A stretch of 16,125 nucleotides of DNA from Pseudomonadota bacterium (lineage in GTDB: Bacteria; Pseudomonadota; Alphaproteobacteria; Rhizobiales; Xanthobacteraceae), in assembly GCA_023449855.1 (NCBI GenBank), contig JAEXHR010000070.1, positions 1-16,125 of the forward strand, given 5' to 3'. This document shows, one piece after another, positions 1-6,711 of this stretch; within the stretch, counting starts at the first letter, position 1, and the number at the start of each line of letters is the position of its first letter. The notes beneath the pieces are model-generated. The model made no database searches. It had not been told where the DNA came from and worked only from the letters and a program-made list of their open reading frames with translations. A program made the translations under genes and the position numbers.

Positions 1-1010
1 GGCGCAACAACCGGATTGCACTGCCGGCGACGGCCGAGACGGTGGCCGACTATCTCGACTCGCGGGCAGGCAAGGGGAGCCGCCCAGCCTCGCTATCCCG
101 CTACAAGGCGTCGATCGCCAAGATCCACCAGCTGCTCGAGCTCAAGGATCCGACGCCGGCGCCGCTGGTGAAGCTGCGGCTCCAGACGGTGCGCCGCGAG
201 AAGGGGGCTGCGCAGAAGCAGGCGCGGCCGCTGCGGTTCAAGGGCCCGGTGCGCGACGTCGAGCGCGACAAGGCGCGGGGGCTCAACATCCGCGCGCTGC
301 TCGAGAGTTGTGGCGAGGATCTGCCGGGGCTGCGTGATCGGGCGCTGCTATCGGCCGCTTATGACACCGGGCTGCGCGCCTCCGAACTGGTGGCGGTCGC
401 CATTGAGCATATTGAGGAGGCGATCGATCCCGAAGCGCGGCTGCTGCAGATTCTGCGTCATAAGGGCGATCAAGACGGGGAGGGGGCGACCGCCTACCTC
501 AGCCCGCGCACCGTCGCGGCGATCGCGGCGTGGACCGAAGCGGCGGGGATCACGACAGGGCCGCTGTTCCGGCGGGTGCAGGTGCGGCGCTACAAGGCGC
601 GGGCAGCCGTGCGCGGTCGGCCGATCGACAGCATCTCGGGGCGGGAGACGTGGGATCTGCGCAAGACGCTGTCCAAGCCGGCGGTGAAGGCGCGCGTCGA
701 ATATGACATCGGCACCGTGGCGCTGCACCCGGGCTCGATCGGACCAATCTTTCGGTCGATCATCGGCCGCGCGTTCGACCGTGGCGCGCTGCCCGATTTG
801 ACGGCGGACGATCTGGCGCGGTTGCTGAAGGGGATCAGTGCGCACTCGACGCGGATCGGGCTCAATCAGGACCTGTTCGCCAGCGGGGAGGATTTGGCCG
901 GCATCATGGACGCGCTGCGGTGGAAGTCGCCGCGGATGCCGCTCGCTTATAATCGCAATCTCGCGGCAGAGCAGGGGGCGGCGGGGCGCCTTATGGCGAA
1001 GATTGGCTAG
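1..1010 (+). CDS. Tyrosine recombinase (phage-type integrase), 5'-truncated by the window edge
   Basis: A site-specific recombinase that cuts and rejoins DNA through a catalytic tyrosine. The frame is open to the left edge (codons from base 3), so the GTG at 42 is unlikely to be the true start. Counting from that GTG, the catalytic residues are R112 (in TGLRASEL), K141, H268-x-x-R271, W294 in the usual His/Trp place and nucleophile Y303 (AYNRN). The N-terminal stretch resembles a SAM-like core-binding domain. About 55 residues between K141 and H268 (roughly 178-235) have no obvious counterpart in a minimal integrase. The stop codon TAG lies inside the CTAG duplicated by the following IS, and the same stop is rebuilt if the IS is removed, so the insertion leaves the protein intact. 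Its natural target is not visible. Family assignment is secure. Confidence 0.88.
   Translation, partial: RNNRIALPATAETVADYLDSRAGKGSRPASLSRYKASIAKIHQLLELKDPTPAPLVKLRLQTVRREKGAAQKQARPLRFKGPVRDVERDKARGLNIRALLESCGEDLPGLRDRALLSAAYDTGLRASELVAVAIEHIEEAIDPEARLLQILRHKGDQDGEGATAYLSPRTVAAIAAWTEAAGITTGPLFRRVQVRRYKARAAVRGRPIDSISGRETWDLRKTLSKPAVKARVEYDIGTVALHPGSIGPIFRSIIGRAFDRGALPDLTADDLARLLKGISAHSTRIGLNQDLFASGEDLAGIMDALRWKSPRMPLAYNRNLAAEQGAAGRLMAKIG
1007..1010. repeat. CTAG target-site duplication, left copy
   Basis: CTAG directly abuts the left inverted repeat of the IS5-family element and matches CTAG at 1860-1863. It contains the stop codon of the recombinase gene. Confidence 0.9.
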
Positions 1011-1859
1011 GTCGCGTTGACAAAGTGGATTCCCAATCGGCCTGATTTCTGATTCAGAGCTTCTCTTTGCGAGGAGCGACGATGGGCCGGGGCGATCTGA
1101 CGGATGAGGAATGGGATGTGATCGCGGGACTGCTGCCATCGGAGCGCGGTCGCAAGTCCCGTCCTGCCCATGATAACCGGCGTTTCCTCAACGGCATGCT
1201 GCATGTTTTGCGGGTCGGCTGTCCGTGGCGGGATATGCACGAACGCTATGGTCTGTGGAACTCAGTCTATGTGCGGTTCCGGCGCTGGGCCGAGCAAGGC
1301 GTGTGGGATGCGATCCTGGCGACATTGGTGGAATTGGGACTGACCGACGACTGGCAGCATATGATCGACAGCACCATAGTCCGCGGCCACGTATCGGCGG
1401 TGGGCGGAAAAGGGGGGCCTTTGCGCAGGCTCTTGGTCGATCACGCGGCGGCTTTACGTGCAAGGTCCACGCCCGCTGTGACAATCAGGGACGCCCTATC
1501 GGCTTCATCCTGACGGGCGGTGAAGCGTCCGACTATGGCGCTGTCGATGCCCTGATGGCGATCCCCGTCGCCAAGCCCAAGGCGCTGTTGGCCGACAAGG
1601 GCTATGACGGTGATGCTGTCCGCGAAAATCTGCTGATGCACGGCATCCTGCCGATCATCCCGCCCAAGGCCAATCGCCGCGAACCCATTCACTGCGACTT
1701 CCGCCGCTATCGTGACCGCAACCGCATCGAGCGCATGTTCGGCCAACTCAAGCAGTTCCGCCGGATCGCAACCCGTTACGACAAAACAGCCCTATCCTTC
1801 GCAAGCTTCCTGAACCTCGCCGCCATTCGCAGATGGTTGCCACACTTTGTCAACGCGGC
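1011..1859 (+). mobile_element. IS5-family (IS427-group type) insertion sequence, complete
   Basis: An 849-bp element. Its 17-bp terminal inverted repeats are 1011-1027 (GTCGCGTTGACAAAGTG) and 1843-1859, whose complement reads GCCGCGTTGACAAAGTG, matching at 16 of 17. It is flanked by direct copies of CTAG at 1007-1010 and 1860-1863, the target duplication. It carries one transposase read through a frameshift. The ends are clean and both repeats are intact, so it may still be active or have inserted recently. It landed exactly at the stop codon of the upstream recombinase gene. Confidence 0.93.
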
Positions 1860-1863
1860 CTAG
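1082..1863 (+). CDS. IS5-family DDE transposase made by -1 frameshifting (two overlapping frames)
   Basis: Catalyses movement of the surrounding IS. The ATG at 1082 has a GAGGAG ribosome site at 1071-1076. The first frame runs to 1513; the conserved sequence jumps to the -1 frame near the A4G6 run at 1408-1417 and continues to 1863. The joined protein is about 260 residues. It has an N-terminal DUF4096-like region, then D96 (IDST), D172 (LLADKGYD) and E217 (NRIERMF), with E-x6-K before the conserved RRIATRYDK. IS427-group elements commonly use two overlapping frames, so this looks programmed rather than broken, though a sequencing or mutational frameshift is possible. The stop codon TAG at 1861-1863 lies in the right-hand CTAG target duplication, so the IS does not encode its own stop. 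Confidence 0.87.
1860..1863. repeat. CTAG target-site duplication, right copy
   Basis: CTAG directly abuts the right inverted repeat. Its TAG is in frame with the transposase and serves as the stop codon. Confidence 0.9.
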
Positions 1864-1897
1864 TCATGACGGCCTAAATAGGTCTTTGGATGATGCC

Positions 1898-2131
1898 GTG
1901 CGACCACACGACGGCGGCAGGTAGATCGAGGGATTTGCGCAGCGGCAAGAACCGGAGAAGGGAGGCTGAGCCCCCGGGGTCTTGAGCTACAACGTTAAGC
2001 CTAAGAAACGGGCAGGGGCCTGGTAGCGCGTAGTGTATGAGCGAAGCCACCATCGCTCAAACTCATCAGCACAGTCCAATTTCGAAGAGGAAACAAGAAA
2101 GTGGTTCCGGAAACGGTATGGATCTTATCCT
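1898..2131 (+). other. Gene-free stretch; possible 5' remnant of a group II intron
   Basis: No convincing coding frame occurs between 1864 and the transposon end near 2132. From 1898 the sequence begins GTGCGAC, the 5' boundary typical of group II introns (GUGYG). Purine-rich text with short paired-looking segments follows, including GTTAAGCC near 1993 and AAACGGGCAG near 2006, which resembles domain I of bacterial group II introns from memory. No intron-encoded protein and no domain V are visible. If the call is right, the remainder was lost when the transposon arrived or in a later rearrangement. This rests on pattern memory only. Confidence 0.33.
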
Positions 2132-2179
2132 GTGTAAACGCTCGCGCTAAATGGCGGCGTTCTGATCGCGCTATTTGTC
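2132..2179 (+). repeat. Left terminal inverted repeat of the Tni-type transposon
   Basis: A 48-bp repeat matching the complement of 6712-6759, with mismatches only at 2151 and 2159. It contains two direct copies of TCGCGCTA (2142-2149 and 2166-2173) spaced 24 bp apart. They look like tandem transposase-binding sites, as found at the ends of Tn7 and Tn5053-type elements. Its inner end overlaps the ATPase stop codon. Confidence 0.9.
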
Positions 2180-3056
2180 AGTTGCCGGGTCCGATGACGA
2201 GGCAATCGCGCGCGGCCTGAACGATGTCAGCGGTGACCTCCTCGACGCGGTTGAGGGTCATGATCCGCCGCATCTGCGCGAACAGGCGCTCCATGAGCCG
2301 GATGTTGCCGCGCGTGATGCGGATCACGGCTGCCTGCGCTTCGATCGCGTCGAGTTGGGCCGGGTCGAAGCTGATCCCGAAATCGCCGGCGTGGGTCGCG
2401 AGCAGCAGCCGCATTTCGGTCTCGGTAAGCGGTTTGAACTCGTGGACGAAGCCGATCCGCGAGTAGAGCTGGGCATAGCGGGCGAGGCGCTTCTCCAAGC
2501 CCGGCATACCCATCAGGATCAGCCCGAAGCCGTGGCGATCGGCCATGTCGCGGAGATGTTCGAGCGACTTTATGGTCAGGCGGTCGGCCTCGTCGACGAT
2601 GACGAGGGGGCAGGCGATGCGGGCGGCGTCATGGGTGATTTCGTCCTGCGAGCCGCCCGCGACCGTCAGCCGGGCATAGCCCAGCTTAATGAGGTTGAGG
2701 CCCAACACCGCGTCGATCGTCTTGGGCGTGTTGCTGACCGACACGGTGTAGAAGACGGCGCGGCAGCGAGCGACCTTTTCGCCAAGGAGCGCGGCAATGG
2801 GACGGAGCGCGGCATATTCCCCCAGGTCGGGGAAGCTGGAAAACTCGCGCGCCGATCGCGTCTTTCCGACGCCCGGCCGGCCATGACACACGCCGATATA
2901 GCGGTAGTGCGCGCAGGCTTCGGCAAACTCGACGAACCGGGCATGTTCGCGGGTCGCCAGGAACGGCTGCTCGACCAGGAACTCAATCGTCAGCGGCGTA
3001 GAGCCGGAGCCCTCGGTAGGTGGTGGGCCGGGAAGCCGTATCCTCTTGGTCGCCAT
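2178..3056 (-). CDS. tniB: TniB/TnsC-like AAA+ ATPase of the transposon
   Basis: An ATP-dependent transposition regulator of the TniB/TnsC/MuB type, which binds target DNA and activates the partner transposase. The protein is 292 residues from the ATG at 3056 (MATKRIRLPG), close to the roughly 300 usual for TniB. Walker A is GRPGVGKT (59-66), Walker B is LVIVDEAD (151-158) and a sensor-like LMGMPG follows at about 181-186. An upstream in-frame start at 3167 exists, but that extension is arginine-rich shadow sequence inside the transposase gene. The gene begins inside the last 74 bp of the transposase frame, which suggests translational coupling. Its stop lies in the left inverted repeat, so nothing separates it from the transposon end. 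An IstB-like name is possible, but the DDE partner is of the Mu/TniA type. Confidence 0.85.
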   Translation of the reverse strand: MATKRIRLPGPPPTEGSGSTPLTIEFLVEQPFLATREHARFVEFAEACAHYRYIGVCHGRPGVGKTRSAREFSSFPDLGEYAALRPIAALLGEKVARCRAVFYTVSVSNTPKTIDAVLGLNLIKLGYARLTVAGGSQDEITHDAARIACPLVIVDEADRLTIKSLEHLRDMADRHGFGLILMGMPGLEKRLARYAQLYSRIGFVHEFKPLTETEMRLLLATHAGDFGISFDPAQLDAIEAQAAVIRITRGNIRLMERLFAQMRRIMTLNRVEEVTADIVQAARDCLVIGPGN

Positions 3057-4461
3057 CGAAGGTCTCCGTGGGGGCAGGCACCTGCTTGTCGCGCTCCTTC
3101 GCGCCGCGCCGGGCGCGCTGGATCGCGCGCAACGACGGGTGCCCAGCGTGCTCGGAGCTGAGCGCACGGCAGACGAACCGGCCCTGGTGGTAGACGTGGA
3201 TCTCGGTCAGGTCGCGGGGGTCATAGACCGCCTCGACCTGCTCGCCGACGAAGGCCGCGAGCGTGGGTTCGACATAGCGCCTGCCCATCAGACGGATGCC
3301 GTCGCGCAGCACTTTACGGGGCTTGGGCACGTGCACGAGCAGCATGTCGAGCTGTTCAAGGCTGTCGGGCATTGCGGGCAGGAACCCGCCCTTCTGCCAG
3401 CGCGTGATCGGCGGTTCGCCGGTGCTGCCATGCGGGCGACGATGATAGACGCCGCACACGAACGCCTCGAAGCGGGCGCGCAGCTCGTCGAGCGTGAGCA
3501 CTGGCGCCGACAGCGGCTTGCCCGCGATCAGGTGGCCGGGCAGGTCGGGCAGGAACATGTCGTTGATGGTGCGGAACAGCCGCTCGATCTTGCCGCGCCC
3601 GCGAGGACGCCCCGGCAGCGAATGGATGAGGCGGATTTTGAGGGCGATGCACGCCTGCTCGATATGCTCGGAGATGAAATCCGAGCCGTTGTCGACGTAA
3701 AGCTGTTCGGGAATGCCGCTGACGATCCATTCGGGATTGGGCTTGCGCCAGATCGCCTGCCGCAAGGCGAGCGCCGTGTTGAGGGCACTGGGGGCATCGA
3801 GGCTGAGGAAGTAACCGGCGATGGCTCGGCTGTGATCGTCAACGATGACGGTCAGCCAAGGACGCACCGGGGTTCCGGCATCATCGAGCACGAGAATGTC
3901 GAGAACGGTATGATCGGCCTGCCACATCTCGTTCGAGGTCGCGGCTTCGCGCCGATGCACTAGCTCGTGCTGGTCGCGGTAGACGGCCGGATCGGAGGCT
4001 GCGGCGATCTGGCTTGCCGGTATCGCCCTGACGACACGCGCGACGGCCGCATAGCTGGGGGTTCGGTGTCCATGCGCGATGGCGAGTTCCTGCACCTTTC
4101 GGTGAATGGCGGCGACCGGGGGTCGCGGGCGCTTGGTGGCGAGAGTGCGGGTCAGTTCGACCAGATGTTCCGGCAGGTGCAGCCTGCCCCGATCGTTGCG
4201 CGGCAGACGCGCGAGACCGGCAAGTCCTTCGGCACGGTAGCGCCCGAGCCAGCGCTGCAACGTCCGCTCGCTCAGCGTGCCGGTGCGGGCGAGGTCCGCG
4301 AGCGGGATGCCATCGGCGAGGTGCGGTTCAAGGACGCGGTAGCGCTCGATCGCCAGCGGCGGGACAAGCGCCGGATGCGTCACCGCCGACGGTCCGTGTC
4401 GCAGGTAAGGAAAACGGAGATTTGCCTGCCCATCGCCATGCGAGTCCGCTCGCGTTGCCAA
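2983..4461 (-). CDS. tniA: TniA/Mu-type DD35E transposase
   Basis: The strand-transfer enzyme of the transposon. An N-terminal helix-turn-helix region (about 35-80, with LSERTLQRWLGRYR) precedes an RNase H-fold integrase core. The triad is D183 (WQADHTVLDI), D257 (YVDNGSDF) and E293 (GRGKIERLF), with exactly 35 residues between the second D and E. A Mu-transposase C-terminal domain follows (about 370-430). The 492-residue length is slightly short of TniA (about 560). The start is uncertain. The longest frame begins at a TTG (4461) with a weak ribosome site; a GTG at 4383 (THPALVPPL) is an alternative. A well-placed AAAGGA followed by ATG at 4531 leads into the neighbouring frame, so the true N-terminus may be frameshifted. 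Confidence 0.85.
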   Translation of the reverse strand: MATRADSHGDGQANLRFPYLRHGPSAVTHPALVPPLAIERYRVLEPHLADGIPLADLARTGTLSERTLQRWLGRYRAEGLAGLARLPRNDRGRLHLPEHLVELTRTLATKRPRPPVAAIHRKVQELAIAHGHRTPSYAAVARVVRAIPASQIAAASDPAVYRDQHELVHRREAATSNEMWQADHTVLDILVLDDAGTPVRPWLTVIVDDHSRAIAGYFLSLDAPSALNTALALRQAIWRKPNPEWIVSGIPEQLYVDNGSDFISEHIEQACIALKIRLIHSLPGRPRGRGKIERLFRTINDMFLPDLPGHLIAGKPLSAPVLTLDELRARFEAFVCGVYHRRPHGSTGEPPITRWQKGGFLPAMPDSLEQLDMLLVHVPKPRKVLRDGIRLMGRRYVEPTLAAFVGEQVEAVYDPRDLTEIHVYHQGRFVCRALSSEHAGHPSLRAIQRARRGAKERDKQVPAPTETFDGDQEDTASRPTTYRGLRLYAADD

Positions 4462-4531
4462 ACCGGCCTGTTCGACGTAAATCTACCCGGTAAAGAAAAC
4501 TCTTATGTTCGATTTCAAGAGCCTTCGACAT
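4462..4531 (-). other. Well-formed translation start (ATG 4531) out of frame with the TniA-like gene
   Basis: On the minus strand, AAAGGA lies 7 nt before the ATG at 4531-4529. The resulting frame (MSKALEIEHKSFLYR...) closes at 4328, inside the transposase gene, and is one base out of register with it. It may be the original transposase start separated by a one-base indel, a short leader peptide or chance. The local base use is less GC-rich than the transposase body. Confidence 0.3.
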
Positions 4532-4577
4532 GATGAGGTCCTTTCCGCCTTAGATGACGAAGTCAAAGGTGTGGAGC

Positions 4578-4764
4578 TGATGTGCAGAGTAGGGAGCAGG
4601 GCTTTCGACGACGGTTGGCATACTCTTATGCGCGGGTTGGCTACCACAATCCGTATGTTCGTCTGGGGCTGCCTCTGCCTAGGGTCGGGCGTAGACGTTA
4701 TTGTCCGCCACTTAGTTTTCACGAGGATTCCCCACCGGGGCCCTGCTCCCAACTTTGCACATCA
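4578..4764. mobile_element. 187-bp MITE-like element with 25-bp inverted repeats
   Basis: The left repeat 4578-4602 and the complement of 4740-4764 match at 23 of 25 positions (TGATGTGCA..., ending GGGAGCAGGGC). AGC immediately precedes the left end (4575-4577) and immediately follows the right end (4765-4767), a possible 3-bp target duplication. The 137 bp between the repeats hold no credible gene. This fits a miniature non-autonomous element or an internal-deletion remnant of a larger IS. The parent family is not identified. It sits between the transposase gene and the IS110-family element. Confidence 0.55.
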
Positions 4765-4827
4765 AGCAGATGATGACGCTGGTTCTGTATTGCTCCTTTC
4801 TCGTCGCGATTTACCGAGGAAGAACCT

Positions 4828-5946
4828 TTATGCCCGAACAGTGGGAGAGACTTCCTGCCCGATTGCCCAGAGGAAGGCAGCCATTTCCCGCGCAATCGCC
4901 GCTACCGCGACGGTCTTGAGCTTGCCGGTAGTGATCAGTCTGCGATAGCGTGCACAAAGCCGGATCTGGGCTTTCCATGCAATCTCGCGGACTGAGCGTG
5001 GTAGCCCGTCCAATCGGGCCTGAATCGTCTGGCTCACGCGAGCGGGATAGCGATAAGTCCATGCACCTTCGATTAGCACTCGGCGGGCTCGCCTATTGCC
5101 GGCCTTGGTGATGCCGCCGCGCTTCACCCGCTCGCCTGTTGAACTCTCAGATGGAACAAGCCCGAGGTATGCCATCAACTGCGGCGCCGTTTCGAAGCGT
5201 CGTACGTCGCCGATTTCCACGACAAAGGTGACCGCAGCGATGAACGCAATTCCGCGCATTGCCTGATAGGCCTCCACGACAGGCGCCATGGACCAGGACG
5301 CAACTACTTCCGCGACCTGTTTGGTCAGCCGGTCTTCACGGATGGCCGCATCCTCGATGGCCTGGATATATTCGGCGAGGACTATGTGATGGGCGGGATG
5401 GGTGAAACTCTGCGCCGCCAGCCATCGAAAATGGGCTCGTGTCCAAGGCGAGCGTCCCGGATAAATCCGACCATGGCGCAACAGGAATGACTGGAGTTGC
5501 TGACGTGCCTTCTTCAGCGCGTCGTGGGCGCACTCACGAGCGCGGACAAGGTCTCGCACAGCTTCATGGGCTTCGTCCGGAACCCAAACAGCAGTCAGCT
5601 CTCCGGCGCGATGCAACCGTGCCAGGCTGACTGCATCGCGCCGATTGGTCTTCACACGATCGCCCGGACGCTTGGGAATAAGGGATGGAGCAACGACCTG
5701 GCACTGATGCCCCAGCCCCATGATCTGGCGATAAAGGTCGTACCCGGTCGGGCCAGCCTCATAACAGAAGTGAAGAGTGGCCCCGCGCTTTGCCAACTTG
5801 GCTACCATCGATGCAACCGATGTCGGTTCGGCTGAGATATCGCCAAAGAAACGCACTTCGCCGTTCCGCTCCTTTTCCGCGACCGCAACCGAAATCTTCG
5901 CTTTCGATGTATCGAGTCCGATAAAGAGTTCGTTATACTCGCGCAT
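4828..5946 (-). CDS. IS110-family DEDD transposase (bridge-RNA-guided recombinase type)
   Basis: A recombinase with a RuvC-like DEDD domain joined to a serine-containing Tnp_20 domain; family members are guided by a structured bridge RNA. The protein is 372 residues from the ATG at 5946, preceded by a GAGGG ribosome site; an open extension upstream to 6129 is non-coding in character. D12 (IGLDTSK), E63 (CYEAGPTG) and D104 (KTNRRDA) fit the DEDD centre, but the third acidic position appears to be N101. The C-terminal domain spans about 225-300 (MRGIAFIAAVT...) and contains the serine region PSESSTGERVKRGGITKAGN (265-284), with the catalytic serine among S266-S269. Length is normal and no disruption is seen. 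Both active domains and the upstream structure are present, so activity is plausible. Confidence 0.9.
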   Translation of the reverse strand: MREYNELFIGLDTSKAKISVAVAEKERNGEVRFFGDISAEPTSVASMVAKLAKRGATLHFCYEAGPTGYDLYRQIMGLGHQCQVVAPSLIPKRPGDRVKTNRRDAVSLARLHRAGELTAVWVPDEAHEAVRDLVRARECAHDALKKARQQLQSFLLRHGRIYPGRSPWTRAHFRWLAAQSFTHPAHHIVLAEYIQAIEDAAIREDRLTKQVAEVVASWSMAPVVEAYQAMRGIAFIAAVTFVVEIGDVRRFETAPQLMAYLGLVPSESSTGERVKRGGITKAGNRRARRVLIEGAWTYRYPARVSQTIQARLDGLPRSVREIAWKAQIRLCARYRRLITTGKLKTVAVAAIAREMAAFLWAIGQEVSPTVRA

Positions 5947-5950
5947 GGTT

Positions 5951-6069
5951 CGCCCTCGCCTAAGCATGGGGATAGGCGCCGGCCCGTCCGGCGTAACCCC
6001 CGTTTCCTGCTTACTCCGAGGGCGGGCCAACTTCACCGCACGAACATACGGTCTAGGGCAACATAGACC
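5951..6069 (-). ncRNA. Candidate IS110 bridge RNA
   Basis: Read on the minus strand, immediately 5' of the transposase. First comes a perfect hairpin GGTCTA-N8-TAGACC (6069-6050). An outer stem then pairs CGCCCTCG (6024-6017) with CGAGGGCG (5958-5951), and TAAGC (6013-6009) with GCTTA (5965-5961). Inside it, GGGG (about 6001-5997) faces CCCC (5971-5968), and CGCCGG (5993-5988) pairs with CCGGCG (5982-5977). A 5' hairpin followed by stems with large internal loops matches the known layout of IS110 bridge RNAs. The 3' side of the outer stem includes the GAGGG ribosome site of the transposase, so folding might also limit its translation. The guide loops were not assigned. Confidence 0.5.
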
Positions 6070-6096
6070 TGCCGATGACGACTTTCTTCCCAAACC

Positions 6097-6113
6097 GCGC
6101 CCGATCGGGGCGC
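6097..6113. promoter_or_regulatory. GC-rich inverted repeat upstream of the resolvase gene
   Basis: GCGCCC (6097-6102) and GGGCGC (6108-6113) form a perfect 6-bp dyad around GATCG, 14 bp before the resolvase ATG. Resolvases often bind sites next to their own gene, so this could be part of an operator or res site. No second or third subsite was identified. It could equally be a leader hairpin. Confidence 0.25.
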
Positions 6114-6127
6114 CACCGGCCCTACGC

Positions 6128-6700
6128 ATGAAAATCGGTTACGCCCGCGTATCGACCGCCGAGCAGAACCTGGACCTCCAGCGTGATGCGCTGAAGGCTG
6201 CCGGCTGCGAGAAGGTCATCACCGACAAGGCCTCCGGGGCGACTGCCGCTCGCCCTGGATTGGAAAAGGTGAAGGAGCTGCTTCGCGCCGGCGACACACT
6301 GGTGGTCTGGCGCCTCGACAGGCTCGGCCGCTCGCTCCGTGATCTGATCGGATGGATGACCTACCTCGACGAGGAAAAGGTCGGGCTGCTGAGCCTGCAC
6401 GAGGCGATCGACACGACCACCACGTCGGGCAAGCTTACCTTCCACCTGTTCGGGGCATTGGCGGAGTTCGAGCGCAACCTGATCCGCGAGCGGACCCAGG
6501 CCGGTCTCACCGCAGCCCGCGCTCGCGGCAAGAAGGGTGGCCGGCCGGCCGCACTCGGCAAGGACAAGCGCGACCTGCCCGTCAGGCTCTACCACGAGAA
6601 CACGATGCCGATCGCCAAGATTTGCTCGATGCTCGGCATCTCCAAGCCAAAACTCTACGCCTATGTGCGATCGGCCGAGACCAAGCCGGTAGCCGCGTAG
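6128..6700 (+). CDS. tniR: Serine resolvase/invertase (TniR type)
   Basis: A site-specific serine recombinase that probably resolves cointegrates made by the transposase. The protein is 190 residues from the ATG at 6128 (MKIGYARVST), the conserved N-terminus of the family, so an open frame extending upstream is discounted. Catalytic S9 and R7 lie in YARVST; the second motif WRLDRLGRS carries R62, D64, R65 and R68. A long E helix (FERNLIRERTQAGL, about 114-127) leads to GRPAAL and a C-terminal helix-turn-helix (about 160-182). Length is normal for Tn3/Tni resolvases. The gene lies 12 bp inside the right inverted repeat and is oriented away from tniA and tniB. The IS110 insertion between them may have displaced its original promoter or res site. 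Confidence 0.92.
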   Translation: MKIGYARVSTAEQNLDLQRDALKAAGCEKVITDKASGATAARPGLEKVKELLRAGDTLVVWRLDRLGRSLRDLIGWMTYLDEEKVGLLSLHEAIDTTTTSGKLTFHLFGALAEFERNLIRERTQAGLTAARARGKKGGRPAALGKDKRDLPVRLYHENTMPIAKICSMLGISKPKLYAYVRSAETKPVAA

Positions 6701-6711
6701 CGACGCTCGCC

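Larger units (their letters stand above)
4765..6069 (-). mobile_element. IS110-family insertion (ends approximate)
   Basis: Defined by a full-length IS110-type transposase with structured non-coding DNA directly upstream of it. IS110 elements usually lack terminal inverted repeats and target duplications, so the ends cannot be read directly. The outer limit at 6069 is set by the last hairpin of the bridge-RNA candidate. The inner limit is set by the MITE-like element, leaving about 60 bp beyond the transposase stop. The element separates the transposon's transposase and resolvase genes. Confidence 0.65.

Noticed and set aside
2175..3161. 328-residue plus-strand frame opposite the TniB-like gene
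   Set aside because: The minus strand carries Walker A and B motifs; the plus frame has no domain.
4505..4948. 147-residue plus-strand frame across the MITE-like element
   Set aside because: It spans the inverted repeats and the end of the IS110 transposase on the opposite strand; no domain is recognisable.
5777..6127. In-frame extension upstream of the resolvase
   Set aside because: It is antisense to the IS110 transposase and the bridge-RNA candidate; resolvases begin at MKIGYARVST.
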